From Agrypnia vestita (taxonomy: Eukaryota > Arthropoda > Insecta > Trichoptera > Phryganeidae), in NCBI GenBank assembly GCA_016648135.1, contig JADDOH010002290.1:273206-337205 (forward strand): 64,000 bases of DNA. The letters are read 5' to 3'. Positions 22,346 through 34,287 of this stretch are shown in pieces. Numbering within the stretch: the stretch's first letter is position 1; each line of letters begins with the position of its first letter. Below the pieces are notes generated by a model that saw only the letters and a list, made by a program, of their open reading frames with translations, was not told the origin of the DNA and ran no database searches. Made by a program: the position numbers and the translations under genes.

Positions 22346-25300
22346 CTTTCTATTGCTTTGTTTTTTATGGTAATGTTATATTTGTCACAAGTGATCTTTT
22401 TGATGCTATTAACAACGTTGTTTTGCGTATTTAAATTATTATATGCGTATTTTTAAAAGTATTTAATGAACACTTTTAATAATCTGAATTTAATATTGTA
22501 TAATAATTTTTCACAATTTTGAATGACACCAACATACAACAATATCATTACAGACAAAGATATAATAAACTTTAGATACGTTACAAGCATGAAATCTTAG
22601 CAACTCAAAAGTAAGGTAATTGCCTTGCTTGCATTCGTTATCGAACGGACCTTCTTTGTGATCGGGCGCGACGCTACGCCGTAAAAAATAGTCTCGGGGA
22701 AAAAGGAACAGAGTATCGCACACTATTGTAAAAATGAGTATGTTATTTTAGTCACCGTGACTTCAAATTACATGATTTTTCTGTCTACACGCAGAGCGTT
22801 TGTGAAATTAGTGTTCCACGATTTTTTGTCTCTTTCAATGCGATATTTGCTAAATATGATAGCCGGCTAGTATGGGAATAACGTAACTATATTATTATAC
22901 GTCAATGATTACAGTGTTCATAAAAATCACCCATAATCTAAAATAAAAGTTGGTGTTAAAGTGATTTTCAGGAACGTGGCTGAGTGGAATATGAGATTTC
23001 AGTGAAATGATGAGCGCTTTCCAACTAGATAAATGAATTCATAATATCTAATATGTATTTGTACGTTATATTTACATATTCTGAGTAATATATAATATTG
23101 CGTTAGAATAGTGATAGAGAAGAGTATAAACAAGGAATAAAAACTTACTATCAAACTATGACGACAGTCTTTTCGAATACTATTATTTGAAAAAATAACA
23201 GTTATATCCACCGTGCTCAAGTTTTAGGTCACGCCATTAGTGGTCTTGTCTAGGTGCCATTAGTGGTTTGTATCTTGACTAAATATACACAAAAAACAAG
23301 AATATATGTAGGATATAAAAGCAAAGGCGGCAGTATCCAAAATAAAAATAATGCAGTCATCGAAGTTTATGAATTTAGTGTACTGAATTTGCGATTTTAT
23401 AGGAAATATAGCGTATAAATTTATACATGATTTTTAACATGATTTTGGAAGAGACAGACAGATACATAAAATCTAGAATTTAGTACATTCTAAATAAATT
23501 AGTCATCTTCGGAGACTGCATACAAAATATATTTTTATTTTTTGGATATTACTGCCCTTGCTTTTATACCCCCACATATGAAAAAAAAACCTTTAAAGCC
23601 TGTGTTTAAAGAGTGTTTAAAGAGTTTTAAGTGCCTGTGTCACCGAACCCACGGCCGGTGACGCGATATGTGTCGAAATTACCGTATTTATAAAAATATA
23701 CAAATGTTTAATACTACATACGGTTTTAGCATATAATAATAGATAAGTCATAGTAAAGTGATGACATTTGGAAATTTTAAGAATATCGCAGAACTCATTG
23801 GACATTCGGTGAAGTAATTAATATTTTTCATCTTAAATCGTAATCCTACTAATTACATTTCCTACTAATGATATATTATATATTGAAGAATTTCACTATG
23901 AATCACCTAAGCCTTAAGGATTATCATTGCAAAGTAATGAGTTGGCTTAAATCGAAATCTTTTTGTAACGTACGACAGAATTTCTTGTTACTACCTAAAA
24001 TGAATCTGCAATTAGTATTGACATTAAAATCCATTAAAATCATTTCGTATTAATCTATTGAAAATTATGCACCACGTAAATTAATTATCTTTGTCTCTTA
24101 AGAGCAGATAATATTTAGCTGTGAATTAAAATTTAAAGTAAGTAACCATGTAAAAAAAACATAAAAATATTTAGTTCATTTTAGACTAGAAAAATTGTTT
24201 AAAGTTTAAATAACAAAAAAATATGGTTCAGTTTTAATAGTGAAGTTAAAGTAAATTATTGTTTTATTTGAATATGTAAATAATTGTTAATTATTCAAAT
24301 GTTTGTACACAAATAATTGTGTTCAATTAATATACAATGTATAATTATATCTTTACACAAACAACAAGTTTCGCTCTGGTTGAGATCCATTATTGTTATT
24401 CAATATAGACACATGATTAGCCAATGCAGTGTTTATCTGAAGTAAAATGTTGGATGGCCGATATATCAGTTTTATTGGTAACATGTGTCATGAACAGTCC
24501 AGATTAAAGTTCGTCGACATTCTCCACAGCATCAAAACACATGGTAAATCTCGTTGCAGACGCTGACAGTAAGAAATCAAAATGAATTTTTAAGCGAATA
24601 CCATAGCGTTCGTTGTAAATTCAATTTCGGGTGATAATAAAAGAAGTGCAGGTACTGCAACAAATTAATAGTAGTTTGTTTCTGATCTAAATAATGGTTG
24701 GACGGCTGCAGTTTTTGCAAACCTGATTTGTATATTATTTTTCAACTTTTTTATGAAGACTTTTTATGATAAGTAGATCTATCCAATTTATTTGCAACTT
24801 GTATTTATAAATCGTTACTCATTGGACAGACCCGAAAAGAGAATCAAATGTATAAATTTAATAATTGTACTTTATTTCAGATTAAATAATTTTTGACTCG
24901 CATATTATTTTAAGGTGTCAATAGGTGATTATATTAATTAATTGAAGTCAACTATTCTTCCTATTTAAAATATCTTAACTGTCAAATTGCTTGATTTTAG
25001 TTAATAAAATACAGAAAGTATTTTAACGCTAGAACAATTAAAAATGACATTTTTGTTACTTATTTTTTATGTTATGTAAGACTAATCTTTCGTTTAAAAA
25101 ATCAAAACTGTATAATCTTTCCCAGTTAATGATAATGTTAATGTAATATTAAAATCTTTTACCACTCTTTAGAAGAGTTAAATATTGCCTCCACGAACAG
25201 ATCAAGAGAAACAAAAGCTGCCAGGTAATGAACGTGAAGAAAATTTATGGCATGGAAAAGCTATGCGTATCAAAGAAACATTACGGTGGATGTGTGAACT

Positions 25301-26300
25301 TGGATTTGTCTCCACATCAAAAATTATGTATCCTTACAAAAATTCATCTCCTAATGGAGGCTTTAAATGAAAAAAAAACAAAGCTATGCTAGAAAGCGTA
25401 CAGAATATAGTTTTTAAAAGCAACTCGGTAACGTAGTGCATTATGGAATGACGTGTCTTATCTTAAGGATTATTATTAGATTATACAGAAATTGTAACAC
25501 GCAGGTTACAGCGTAGCTAAGATGAAGTAACCTATTTTTACTGCTTAATAGTATAAATGACTATGAACTGACTTTACTGCAAGGACATATGTATAATCCA
25601 AGGTGATAACGTGTTATTGAATCTTTGAAGCTAAAAGCAGCAGGCAAAAGTCATGGGGAGACCATAATACAACAGTGGGTTACAATGGCTATTACAGTCG
25701 CATACCCCGCTAATTAAATAACCAACTGAGCTAGTTAGGTTATGTATTACGTATCTACTTCGTTAATTGCCTTTGCACTTATGCTCATTATTCACCTGCT
25801 CCAAAACATCTACATTTTTATCTAAGTGAATGAAGTTTACTAACATTAAAATGTCATGTCATTCAACACGGTTATTTAAGTCTTAGGAAAGATTTAGACA
25901 GCTTTCTGGTACTCGCTGGTACGCTCCCCGCATTCCGAGAAGAGTTCAGATATGTGGACCATCGAGGCCAGAGGTCGTCCTCAGGATTAGCCCAATCGAT
26001 AATCAATCAAAGTCCAAACCACGAGAGGAAACATTGACATCGCTATCTCCGCCTGTGTTCACAGTTCAGTTTTAATCTCGACTCTTAAATTATTTAGAGT
26101 GCTTTTTTTCACCGCGACGTATTATTTACGGCTCATTCATAAATATTTTTTTGTTATTTGTGTATGATTTCGCAATTATCATGTCCTTGTACCGTTGTAC
26201 TTGTTTCTACCATTTCCCCGTCTTATAAAACTATATTAAATCAGTAACATATGTGCAAAACCATTCTATTTTTATCATAAATCCGTATTTTCTTTCATTA
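22346..26300. other. Mostly AT-rich noncoding DNA
   Basis: No supportable host gene. 23325-23580 is another copy of repeat family C (shares 'gattttataggaaatata', 'tagtcatcttcggagactgca' and the T-rich/'ctgcccttgctttta' end). A 61-codon frame at 25185-25370 (PPRTDQEKQKLPGNERE...) is protein-like but has no recognised domain. 25900-26095 is GC-richer and includes CGATAATCAATCAAAG, a homeodomain-type word, as might occur in regulatory DNA. Confidence 0.35.
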
Positions 26301-26470
26301 CTTCCTTTCTTTTAAGTCGTGGCGTCTGCTTGCTTGTTTTCTTGAAAAAAAAACTTTAGATCGATTTTTAACCCTTTTCCCGTGATCCAATCGAGCGGAA
26401 ACTTTGCAAGCAGACTCGTGGTGACGATCAAAAAGATCTTTCAAAGTTTCGTTTAAAAAAAAATAATTTA
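26301..26470 (+). repeat. Repeat family A, copy 1 (partial)
   Basis: Shares with five other copies the order: TCGTGGCGTCTGCTTGCTTG, 'aaactttggatcgattttta', 'cccttttcccgtgatccaat', 'gctgaaactttgcaagcaga', 'ctcgtggcgacgatcaaaaa' and 'gatctttcaaattttcgtt'. The GTCTGCTTGC...GCAAGCAGAC blocks can pair. Noncoding and nonautonomous; class unknown. The 3' part is missing here. Confidence 0.7.
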
Positions 26471-26631
26471 TGACAACTGGTTCACAGATGACAGCACACA
26501 TCGGTTTTTGGGAAGAGATCAAATAATAAACAGATATTTTTAGAGATTTTTGACATAGATATTTGTCTAGACATGTTTCATTTTCAATCAATCAATTATT
26601 TAATTACATGATGGTAAACTTAATTTACAAA

Positions 26632-26955
26632 GAAAGGGAGTGTAATAAAAACTTGGTGTTTATGGGTTATTACTCCCTTTCTTCTCGTGGTGTCTGGTTG
26701 CTTGTCTGACGAAAAAACTTTGCATAGATTTTTAACCCCTTTCCCGTGATCCAATCGAGCTGAAGCTTTGTAAGCAGACTCGTGGCGACGATCAAAAAGA
26801 TCTTTCAAATTTTCGTTAAAACAATAATAATTATAGCATAATTTTGGCTTTTTCAAATTTTGTATGGAGATACAGACTCATATGGTAGACACGAAACCCG
26901 AAAATGAGAAAGGAAGTATTGTAAAAACTTGGTTTTTATGGGTTACTTTTTTTCT
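26632..26955 (+). repeat. Repeat family A, copy 2 (near full length)
   Basis: Same core blocks as copy 1 plus the 3' section 'gtatggagatacagactcat', 'tagacacgaaacccgaaaat', 'gagaaaggaagtattgtaaa' and 'acttggtttttatgggttac'. The last block is also found (as 'acttggtgtttatgggttat') at its left edge, so the copy is flanked by a direct repeat of ~35 bases. Confidence 0.75.
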
Positions 26956-27956
26956 TTTCGTTTTTAATAATAAAAGTATGTTGCCACAACGTGATTTCGC
27001 AGTTATTGAGGAAAATATTTTTTATTTACGTTGATTATTATGTTTATCATATCTTCCTTTATCATATCTAAAAATTTATTTACATTTAGTTTGAATAATT
27101 ATAATCATTTGAGTTTCCTACTGATTTGAATTTATATAAAAATTACACGGAATTCGTTAACTTATACACAGGTTATGTATTTATACACAAAACTATTATT
27201 ATTTTATATTTATACAAAAACAAAGGAAATGATTTGCTTATGTCCTTTGAAAAAATCCCTTCTGTTGTCATAACCCCAATGCTTATCCGTCAATCCTCCC
27301 CTTAGATTATTCACCCTTGCCGGCGTGCGATGGATTACGTGATCTCCGAAACAGCCGAGCAGTATTTATGTATGTATTGTATAATAAATAGGCATACTTA
27401 CAGCTAGTGGAGGTTTTATCTGGATGTTTCAGAACTATATCTCAATGAACGAAAAATACTTACCAGATGCATTTAATTTAGTATTCTTATTCTTTTCCTT
27501 ATTTCTTTCTTCCCCTCCAGTCCTTCTTGTATATCAATTCTCTTACGTCATTGATACTATACATATTAATGGATCATACGGTGGTATCTGAAACGACGAA
27601 CAACAAAGTCGTTGAGCCAAGGCATTAAAATTCAATTATCCAAAAAATAAACTTATGTATGTATGACCTTGAAAATCTGAGAAAATACAGTTTCTGGTTC
27701 TTTCAAGTCAATTTTCTCATTGCTAAGGATCATGTCTCGCCTGTTAATGTCCTTTTTTTCTCCACTTTTCTCTACAGCCCTCTACTGGTAACTAACCAAG
27801 TAGCGTATTTTATCTCATAGGTCCATAGGTTTTGGAAATCGGTCTTCCACCTTCCTAGTAACTACCAACATCTCCAGTATTATCTTCTCTGCTGGTGATG
27901 TGTCCAAAAATTTAAGCATGAGATTTGAAAAATAGCGGAAATATATCTCGAATTAT
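26956..27956. other. Noncoding with a small GC-richer block
   Basis: AT-rich. 27240-27360 is less AT-rich (CCCTTGCCGGCGTGCGATGG) and has no coding frame. Nothing else recognised. Confidence 0.35.
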
Positions 27957-28400
27957 TCATCATCATCATCACTCTTGGCACTACAACCCTTGGTGGGTTT
28001 TGGTCTCCTCAATAATTTTCCCCCACGCAGTGCCAGCTCTCTCCAGTTCCGAAGCTCTAAGGCAGAGACGTCTTTGAGGACGTTGTCACTCCATCTTAAT
28101 TTTGGCCTTCCTAAGCTCCTTCACCCTATTGGCCTTGAGTTCAGCAGGGACTTTGGTGCTTGATGCTCGGACATTCTCTCCATATGACCCAGCCACCGAA
28201 ATCTTCCCAGTTTTATAAATTTTGTGGCGTTTGGCTCCTTAAATAGAGTATAGAGCTCATTGTTGTAACGTCTGCGCCAAAGTCCATTTTCAAGAATCGG
28301 TCCGAAGATACGCCTCAAAAATTTTCTTTCAAAAATGTCCAGTGCTCGCTCATTCCTCTTAGTTAGTACCCACGTCTCAGCTGCTTACTTGAGCACTTAG
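27957..28400 (-). pseudogene. Third non-LTR retrotransposon family, RTE/BovB-like C-terminus with (GAT)n tail
   Basis: Minus strand: LRRIFGPILENGLWRRRYNN, ELYTLFKEPNATKFIKLGRF, RWLGHMERMSEHQAPKSLLN, then after a shift GRPKLRWSDNVLKDVSALEL and RNWRELALRGGKLLRRPKP, ending in (GAT)n at 27957-27971. These are typical C-terminal signatures of arthropod RTE-like reverse transcriptases. A frameshift near 28121 separates the two parts. Different family from 20284 and 21790. Confidence 0.85.
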
Positions 28401-28553
28401 CACGAATTATTAGTTGTAATAAAATTGAGGCGCCAGTTCGCATTATTGTCAGGATTCAAAGCATTCGCCTCAGCACCATTTTTCAAATTCGTCAAGTTTA
28501 TAATGAATTATCTGGTAGATAGATGTGTCTATTTAATAACTACATTCTATTAA
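28401..28553. other. Noncoding spacer
   Basis: No feature recognised; the TTAA at 28550-28553 is the left boundary of the next element. Confidence 0.3.
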
Positions 28554-29451
28554 GGGTGGGGTAAGGTTTTTAAACTTTTTTTTTTTGCATTTTATTTTTA
28601 ATTTTTTAAATGAATGTATAACATCGCAAGAATATTGTGTCAAAATTTCAAGTCAATCGGAGCAAAATTGACGAAATTATAAACATTTGAGCGATACTCA
28701 GACCGATTTTCTATACCTGCTCGGGCAGCTAAGAGACGCGCTCACCTGAGGACTACCGGACGTGCTATTGTATTGGAGTTTTGCGTAGACAAGGACAAAA
28801 AGATGCTGATGATGAAAGCTCTTTGCTGTGTGAACATGGCATCGACGATTATGTGTAAGTATAAAATAAGTGTTGAGTTTTATTTTGAATTTTACAGTGT
28901 GCAAAAGCGTTTTCCCCACATCTCACGTTTTCAAAGTCGGTGTCCATCATAACTTCAAAACTACTGCACCGATCCTTTTGAAATTTTGAACACTATTTCT
29001 GTACATAATTTACAAGGTAACGCTGGAGAGTTTTTTTCAAATTTGTTATTAATTTTTATTTTTTAATTACAAATTAGTCGATATTTTTCGCAAAAAAACG
29101 CATTTTTCCCTTCAAAGTGTTCCAAAAAATTGAAAAATTGAAATTTCAAAAAACCCTCCCAGCGTTACCTGGGAAAATCTATTATCTAACGAATGAACTA
29201 TGATTTTTTGATTTCAGATGATCTAGCACCAAGTTATGATGGACACCGCAATTCTACTTTTTTCCGAGACACGTCCGAATAATTGCTGCCATTGTCGTAT
29301 TTTTTAATATTTCTTCTTGAAAATTTTACACAATATTCTTCAAATGTCATACTTTAATGTACTATTGGTTTTAATAAAGAGATTTTAACTGTCGTCACAA
29401 AAAAATTCACAAAAACATGCCTTTTTTGTACGAATTAACCTTACCCCCCCC
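28554..29451. mobile_element. Nonautonomous DNA transposon-like element, TTAA-flanked, G-rich inverted ends
   Basis: Left end TTAA-GGGTGGGGTAAGGTT (28550-28568), right end AACCTTACCCCCCCC-TTAA (29435-29455). The ends are imperfect terminal inverted repeats of ~17 bp and both abut TTAA, which suits a TTAA-specific (piggyBac-type) target duplication, though canonical piggyBac ends start CCC. Inside is a shorter palindromic unit (28936-29249) with ends GGTGTCCATCATAACTT and AAGTTATGATGGACACC. No transposase is encoded; 28698-28919 on the minus strand is an open frame of no recognised family. Confidence 0.6.
28936..29249. repeat. Nested palindromic unit with a direct copy at 30458-30612
   Basis: Ends GTCGGTGTCCATCATAACTT and AAGTTATGATGGACACCGC are inverted. 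Its left half (from 'actgcaccgatccttttgaa' to 'gtcgatatttttcgcaaaaa') recurs at 30458-30612 with only a few differences over ~155 bases; the right half holds an inverted trace ('cccagcgttacc'). Confidence 0.7.
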
Positions 29452-29455
29452 TTAA

Positions 29456-30312
29456 ATAAACACTCCATTGATTATATTAGATTTTAGTAATATTTCCGTT
29501 TCAGAGACCTTCGGTATTGTAGTATATTGCTCAATCATGATCAGCTGTTAAAAAGCGAGTCGCTGTAAGAAGCTGAATACGCAGATTTGACAGACTAAAC
29601 CAAGAGGAAGAAAAAACACGGCTTAATGTCTCCGTCCTGTTGCTTTGTTTATGTCTGAAGTCGGTTAATCCCACCACGTGCTTGGCACTTGGGATTCCCG
29701 GACTCCAAACAAAGATGCGGCCGCTGAAATTGAACGTCATTCTTACATCTTACTGATTTTCTGGATTATAATTGTATCTGTAAAAAATGAAACGTTTCAC
29801 GTTTTTCTGGATTATAATTGTATCCACACAGATTGATACGTTTCACGTTTTTGTCGAGAGACTGTCAGTTTTGTGAAAGGGGCGCTTTTGTATTGAAGAT
29901 CGTGACAAATACGCACTTCTTATAAATTCGTCTTGTTCAATAGTTCAATGGTGAGGCTGTAATAACTTGATTTTAAACGACTTTTTCACTAACCCTTTTA
30001 AAATATTCATATCTATTAAGATTTGTTAAGAAAGGAATTTCTAAAAGTGAAGTATAACATACATTAAATTTTCAAAGAAAGCTAACAGTGTGCGGCTTGA
30101 TATAATAATTTAAATACAACTATATATTTTGTTTTGAGCCACATTATTGATGTAATATACAATGTCTATCGGTTTCCGTTGAACTCAATCTTCTTCAGGA
30201 GGGTTTTATATCAACAGTGTATATTATTCTGTTCTAAAGAAAGTTGGGTGCAATCGAAACCGGTACACATTGTTTATTATTTCAAAAAGAGGCTTAAAAA
30301 AAGGTTACAGGG
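29456..30312. other. Noncoding; hammerhead-like remnants near 30150-30275
   Basis: No gene. 29762-29850 holds two direct copies of 'tttctggattataattgtat...gtttcacgtttt'. On the minus strand at about 30160-30205: CTGAAGA, a TTGAGTTCAA hairpin, then GGAAACCGATAGAC; on the + strand at about 30255-30272: CGAAACCGGTACAC. Both look like degenerate hammerhead cores with the ACCGGT-type stem III. Confidence 0.35.
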
Positions 30313-30395
30313 TTATTTAGAAAACATTAACAACCTCGCAGGACTATATTCTTGCCTTGATTATGAGTAGAAAATGTTCAAGCAACGATGACAGA
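30313..30395 (+). repeat. Half copy of foldback family D
   Basis: Matches the left arm of the element at 46546: ACAGGGTTATTTAGAAAACATTAACAACCTCGCAGGACTATATTC-type sequence, 'ttgattatgag', 'aatgttcaagcaa'. The rest of the element is replaced by unrelated DNA. Confidence 0.65.
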
Positions 30396-30457
30396 TGAAG
30401 CAAATATGGCACATTACTTTTCGTGACTTATTATAGGAATCACGAATGTTTGTGGTT

Positions 30458-30612
30458 CAAAACTGCTGCACCGATCCTTTTGAAATTTTGAACACTATTT
30501 CTGTACATAATTTACGAGGTAATGCTGGAGACTTTTTTTCAAATATGTTATTAATTTTTATTTTTTAATAACAAATTAGTCGATATTTTTCGCAAAAAAT
30601 CGCGTTTTTCAC
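30458..30612 (+). repeat. Second copy of the 28936 half unit
   Basis: About 155 bases nearly identical to 28955-29110, starting 'tgctgcaccgatccttttga' and ending at the run of 'ttttcgcaaaaaatcgcgtt'. No inverted right half here. Confidence 0.75.
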
Positions 30613-30989
30613 TCACCGTTGTGTAAAAATAATATAGCAAGAAATAATGTTTACGAAACTTTATTAAAAGGCATGAATGATTCAAATCTTAAATAAAAAT
30701 TATAAAAACTAAAATCAAAAATGTGCGGATGGAAACTCGGGAAATGTTTTGATTTATTGGTTCACTTGAATTTTCAATTTCAGTTTGCAAATTTTCCATT
30801 TTGAACAAGAGCGTCTCTATCCTATGACAAGAGCGTGCCACTAATAAGCTTGTGTGTTTGATTGTTAGCTTTGAGCATGCTTAAAATAAGCTAATAATGA
30901 GCAAGTATGTACAGTTGTTAGAGCATGCTTATTAGTGACATGCTCATTAGCATGCCACTAATAAGCATGTATGTTGATGCTGAGCGAAA
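30613..30989. other. Noncoding with repeated GAGCATGCTTATTAGTG words
   Basis: 30825-30965 contains several short repeats of 'gagcatgct', 'ccactaataagc' in both orientations, as in a small decayed inverted-repeat element. Confidence 0.35.
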
Positions 30990-31440
30990 GTACAAGATAC
31001 AAGACGTAGTAGTTCTTGGAGCGCTGCTCGGAATAATGGAGTGAAATGGCGCAACAGTGCAGATTTTGGCGAGCCGCGACGAAAGGAATCCCATCCCATG
31101 CAAATGGCTTCCAGACGGGAGTCCCGATCGCGTAATGGCCGCGGCCACGACGCGCAGAAATTATCCGCGAAAACAAAGAATTTGGAGTAAAAACCACCGG
31201 CTAATTGTGAGAAGTGCACAGGGCCCGGATTCTCGGAAATTCCTCCGGTCGCTTTGGGCGAGCAGCGCCTCCGCCCGCCCCGCTTTCGCCCGCGCGCTGC
31301 CCACTTTTTACCCGCGCTTTTTGCATTTTTTCTCCTTTTTACCGACGGAGATATTCAAATTGCGCCGCGTACCTCGGCCGTGTAGCTATTCGCGGCAGAA
31401 TGCGCCCGCGAGCCGCCGAGGAAATCGGGAAAAAGTGACA
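30990..31440. other. Long GC/CpG-rich island, noncoding or exonic
   Basis: The strongest base-composition shift in the left two thirds of the window: CGCCTCCGCCCGCCCCGC, GCCGCGTACCTCGGCCGTG, GCCCGCGAGCCGCCGAGG, plus the octamer ATGCAAAT at about 31098. Frames are open on both strands simply because TA-containing stops are rare. No paired splice sites flank a good frame. Candidates: promoter or enhancer CpG island, 5' untranslated exon, or conserved element. Confidence 0.35.
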
Positions 31441-31864
31441 CAACTCCAATCGCACAAATTCGACCAAATCACACATAAATCATTGAATGGTTATGTATAC
31501 GTTTATGCTAATTTTTAAGCACCGTTTTTGCGTAAGACACGCTTCAAGGGCACTTTACGAATACCTACTATTATACGAGTGTGAGTTATAATGGATAAAC
31601 GTATTTTATTAGTGTAATAGATCTGAGGGACGTATGTCGCGAGGCATGAAAGAGAGAGCAAATGCTTTATAAGGTCGCGCGCGTGTCGTCTCCAGTCCCG
31701 TATTTTTATACTATTATTCGAGACAGACCGCTGTTGTTCATTGTAACCTCTGTACAACTTATTGTTGCCACCAATAAATTACGAGTTAACTACACAATCG
31801 TTTATTGGAAGAATCCCGCAAGAAGGAGAAGAGATAAAGAACATCACAGTTAGTATCTAGCATA
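31441..31864. other. Noncoding
   Basis: No feature recognised. Confidence 0.3.
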
Positions 31865-32115
31865 CACCCGTGAAAAATCACGGTTCATGAAATGGTTCGC
31901 GTCTTTGCTAAGCCCAAGTAAAATATATAACTAGTATATTTTTGCCGGTCCACGAAGAGGTAGCAATTTTTTTTTCTGGTCCGGGGTTCAAGCGCCATCT
32001 ATACTAAACACGAGATTTTATAGGAAACATGGCCTATAAATGTATAGGAAATATTATTTTGGAAGAAATAGATACACAAAATCTAATATTCAGTACATTT
32101 TAAACAAGTAATCGC
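31865..32115 (+). repeat. Repeat family C, copy 4
   Basis: Shares 'catgaaatggttcgcgtctt', 'gtccggggttcaagcgccat', 'gattttataggaaacatggc', 'attttggaagaaatagatac' and 'aaatctaatattcagtacat' with the copies at 8640 and 23325, in the same order. Confidence 0.6.
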
Positions 32116-32149
32116 GTAATTAAATAAGTAAAGCGTGTCGGTGCTTCTG

Positions 32150-32333
32150 TTAGACCTCTTTCTATTTAAGAAAGACAATAGAATTAGTATGTGTAAGCCG
32201 TGCGTATGACGCACTTTGTTTCGTTGTGTTGCGATTTTGGCTTATAAACATCAACACAGCAAAATAATATGCCTCATACGCACGGCTTACACATATTAAT
32301 TCGATTGACTTTCTTAAATGGAAAGAGGTCTAC
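32150..32333. repeat. Foldback family F, copy 1
   Basis: Near-complete palindrome of ~184 bases. Arms begin TAGACCTCTTTCTATTTAAG and contain GTGTAAGCCGTGCGTATGA; the right arm ends AATGGAAAGAGGTCTAC. Two further copies at 49289 and 60141. No coding capacity; would fold into a hairpin of ~80 bp per arm. Confidence 0.85.
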
Positions 32334-32584
32334 CTAATTCCAGTCAATACAACGAATGCGGTATGAACAGTTTGAACTAAATAAATGTGTGCATGAAACG
32401 TGCAAATAATAATGCGCAGTTTGAAATAAACAAATTCGGAATTCTCAAACAAAATGACTAGTGTAATGATAGAAATTCGGAAAAACTCCAAAATCAAAAT
32501 ATAGATGTCTCATTTAGCGACATCTGTGGTCATTCAAGGGAAAGGAAAAAGCTTTGTGGCCGGCCGCGGTGAGGATCCTTACAA
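32334..32584. other. Noncoding
   Basis: No feature recognised; a GGCCGGCCGCGGTGAGGATC block lies near 32558. Confidence 0.3.
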
Positions 32585-32765
32585 CTCACATGTGAAACGT
32601 GGCGTATAATTGAAATATATACAACTTCCAAAAATTCATAGCCATGGTATTCTATCATGGGTGGAAATGGCGAACGTTACACATGTGTAAAGTGTTCACT
32701 TAAGCTAACCGTACGATAGGTCGTAAGTCCTATGTACACCCATAAGAGACTTCTATACCTACTCT
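32585..32765. repeat. Family E-related fragment
   Basis: The portion GGTGGAAATGGCGAACGTTACAC...GTTCACTTAAGCTAACC resembles 48915-48965 and the reverse complement of 51075-51120. Diverged; boundaries uncertain. Confidence 0.45.
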
Positions 32766-32889
32766 CCCTTGATAAAAAAAATATACAGTTTCGTCTCTTT
32801 AATATACATTAATTGATTATTGATGTCCCTGTGGCAACAATCCAGTTGTGTTCTGAAAAATTTGGACATACTCAAAATATTCAAAATGA

Positions 32890-33250
32890 CTTAATTCGCA
32901 CTTTTTTCGAGTTTTGCGCATAGTGCGGCGCGCGGTGGCGTAATTGCGAGAGGAGCTCGAGAAATTTCAATTATTCGTGTCGACCATTTCGGCGGTCACC
33001 CGGTGACGATTGTCGGAAGCCGGAGGTCCAGCAGAGAGAGCAAAAGGAAAGATTCGTATGTACAACGGCATATGGCCAATCTAGAGCTTATAATGGTCTC
33101 AATTATTTCTCAAACTTGTCCGTTCCGTTGCTCCGCTGGGGAACGGATGGGGTTCCTACGAATTTCATTTGATCGAGATGAATTCCCGCATTCCGAGCCG
33201 AATCGCGAAAGAATACCTCTTAAAAGTGGTGATGTGTGCGGTTTAAAATA
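32890..33250. other. GC-rich island with an 82-codon open frame
   Basis: Begins with GTGCGGCGCGCGGTGGCGTA and continues with CGGCGGTCACCCGGTGACG, an inverted GTCACCCGGTGAC-type palindrome. The + strand frame 33003-33251 shows no domain. Most likely regulatory or unclassified DNA. Confidence 0.3.
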
Positions 33251-33634
33251 AGCGATTTAGACAATTCTGCGTACCTCAACTCTTAATAAAAAAATGTAAG
33301 ACAAATTCGAGCGTTATTTTTTAAAAGACTAATTCTAAATTGAGAGTTTATTTTCAATCTACAGCTGCAGCTGCTTTCAATTAATATAAAACTACAAATT
33401 AGAAAAAAAAAAATTTAAAAAATCAAAAAATTATAACTGCAATTAATTTTTTATTTTAAAGATAAATTTTTACATATAAATGATCAAATAATTATAATAA
33501 ACTTTTTGCAGTACAAAATTATGAATAGATGTTTTAAATATAAAGATAATTGCATTATAACGCAATATACGATTTAACAAAAATAGTATCGCTTGTCAAT
33601 TAACGGATTGTTTTATTTATTTTTTTAAATATAT
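33251..33634. other. Noncoding, very AT-rich
   Basis: No feature recognised. Confidence 0.4.
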
Positions 33635-33793
33635 ATGCAAACACGGAATACGTGTCGCATCAATATTCTTGCTATTTTCAAAATAAGCTGAACGCTTGCA
33701 CTATGAAAATAGAGCTAACCTGCTTGCGTCCTCGAATGGGGCTCGAACCACAGATCACTAGGCGAGCGTTATGACCACTACACCAACAAGCTA
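33635..33793 (-). repeat. tRNA-derived SINE, copy 2
   Basis: Same head (TGGTGTAGTGGTCATAACGC as box A-like, GGTTCGAGCCCCAT as box B-like in the minus strand) and the same body ending 'cgtattccgtgtttgcat' as copy 1. Slightly diverged B box. Confidence 0.72.
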
Positions 33794-34287
33794 TTCAACA
33801 AATTGTGTCTAGATTTGTTACGAAAATTTTCGTGGTGATGAAATGATAAAAAATTATTGGAAAATTTATTCTATTATATAACCATCCCTCAATTTTATTT
33901 CAGTTTCAATTTAATTGTTCAAATGTCAAAACAATTAGAATGGTGTTTTATCGAAGCACGGAAAAGATATGTAAAAGAAATAATTTTAACCCATTAAAAT
34001 AAAGACATATTATGTGTTTCAAAAATATATTTCTGAGTGTTTTATATTAATTTAAATGACTGTAAAAATAAACATTTTGTCAAGTTAAGAGGTACGCACT
34101 AGATTCACAATATATGTACTTATTATGGGATTTATCCATGTAGTAGCATACTTTTTCAGACAGTTTACCACACAACTTGTTGTTATTTAACTATAAGGGC
34201 TTTGTACGAAGATTGTCTGTCTTATTCATTATGAATATTTTAGTTTCATTCTCTATGAAAAAAATGTGTTATTGTATTAATTTTATA
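33794..34287. other. Noncoding, AT-rich
   Basis: No feature recognised. Confidence 0.35.

Noticed and set aside
30918..31518. Overlapping open frames on both strands (up to 153 codons)
   Set aside because: They arise from the lack of stop triplets in CpG-rich DNA; no domain, no splice pair, all frames open.
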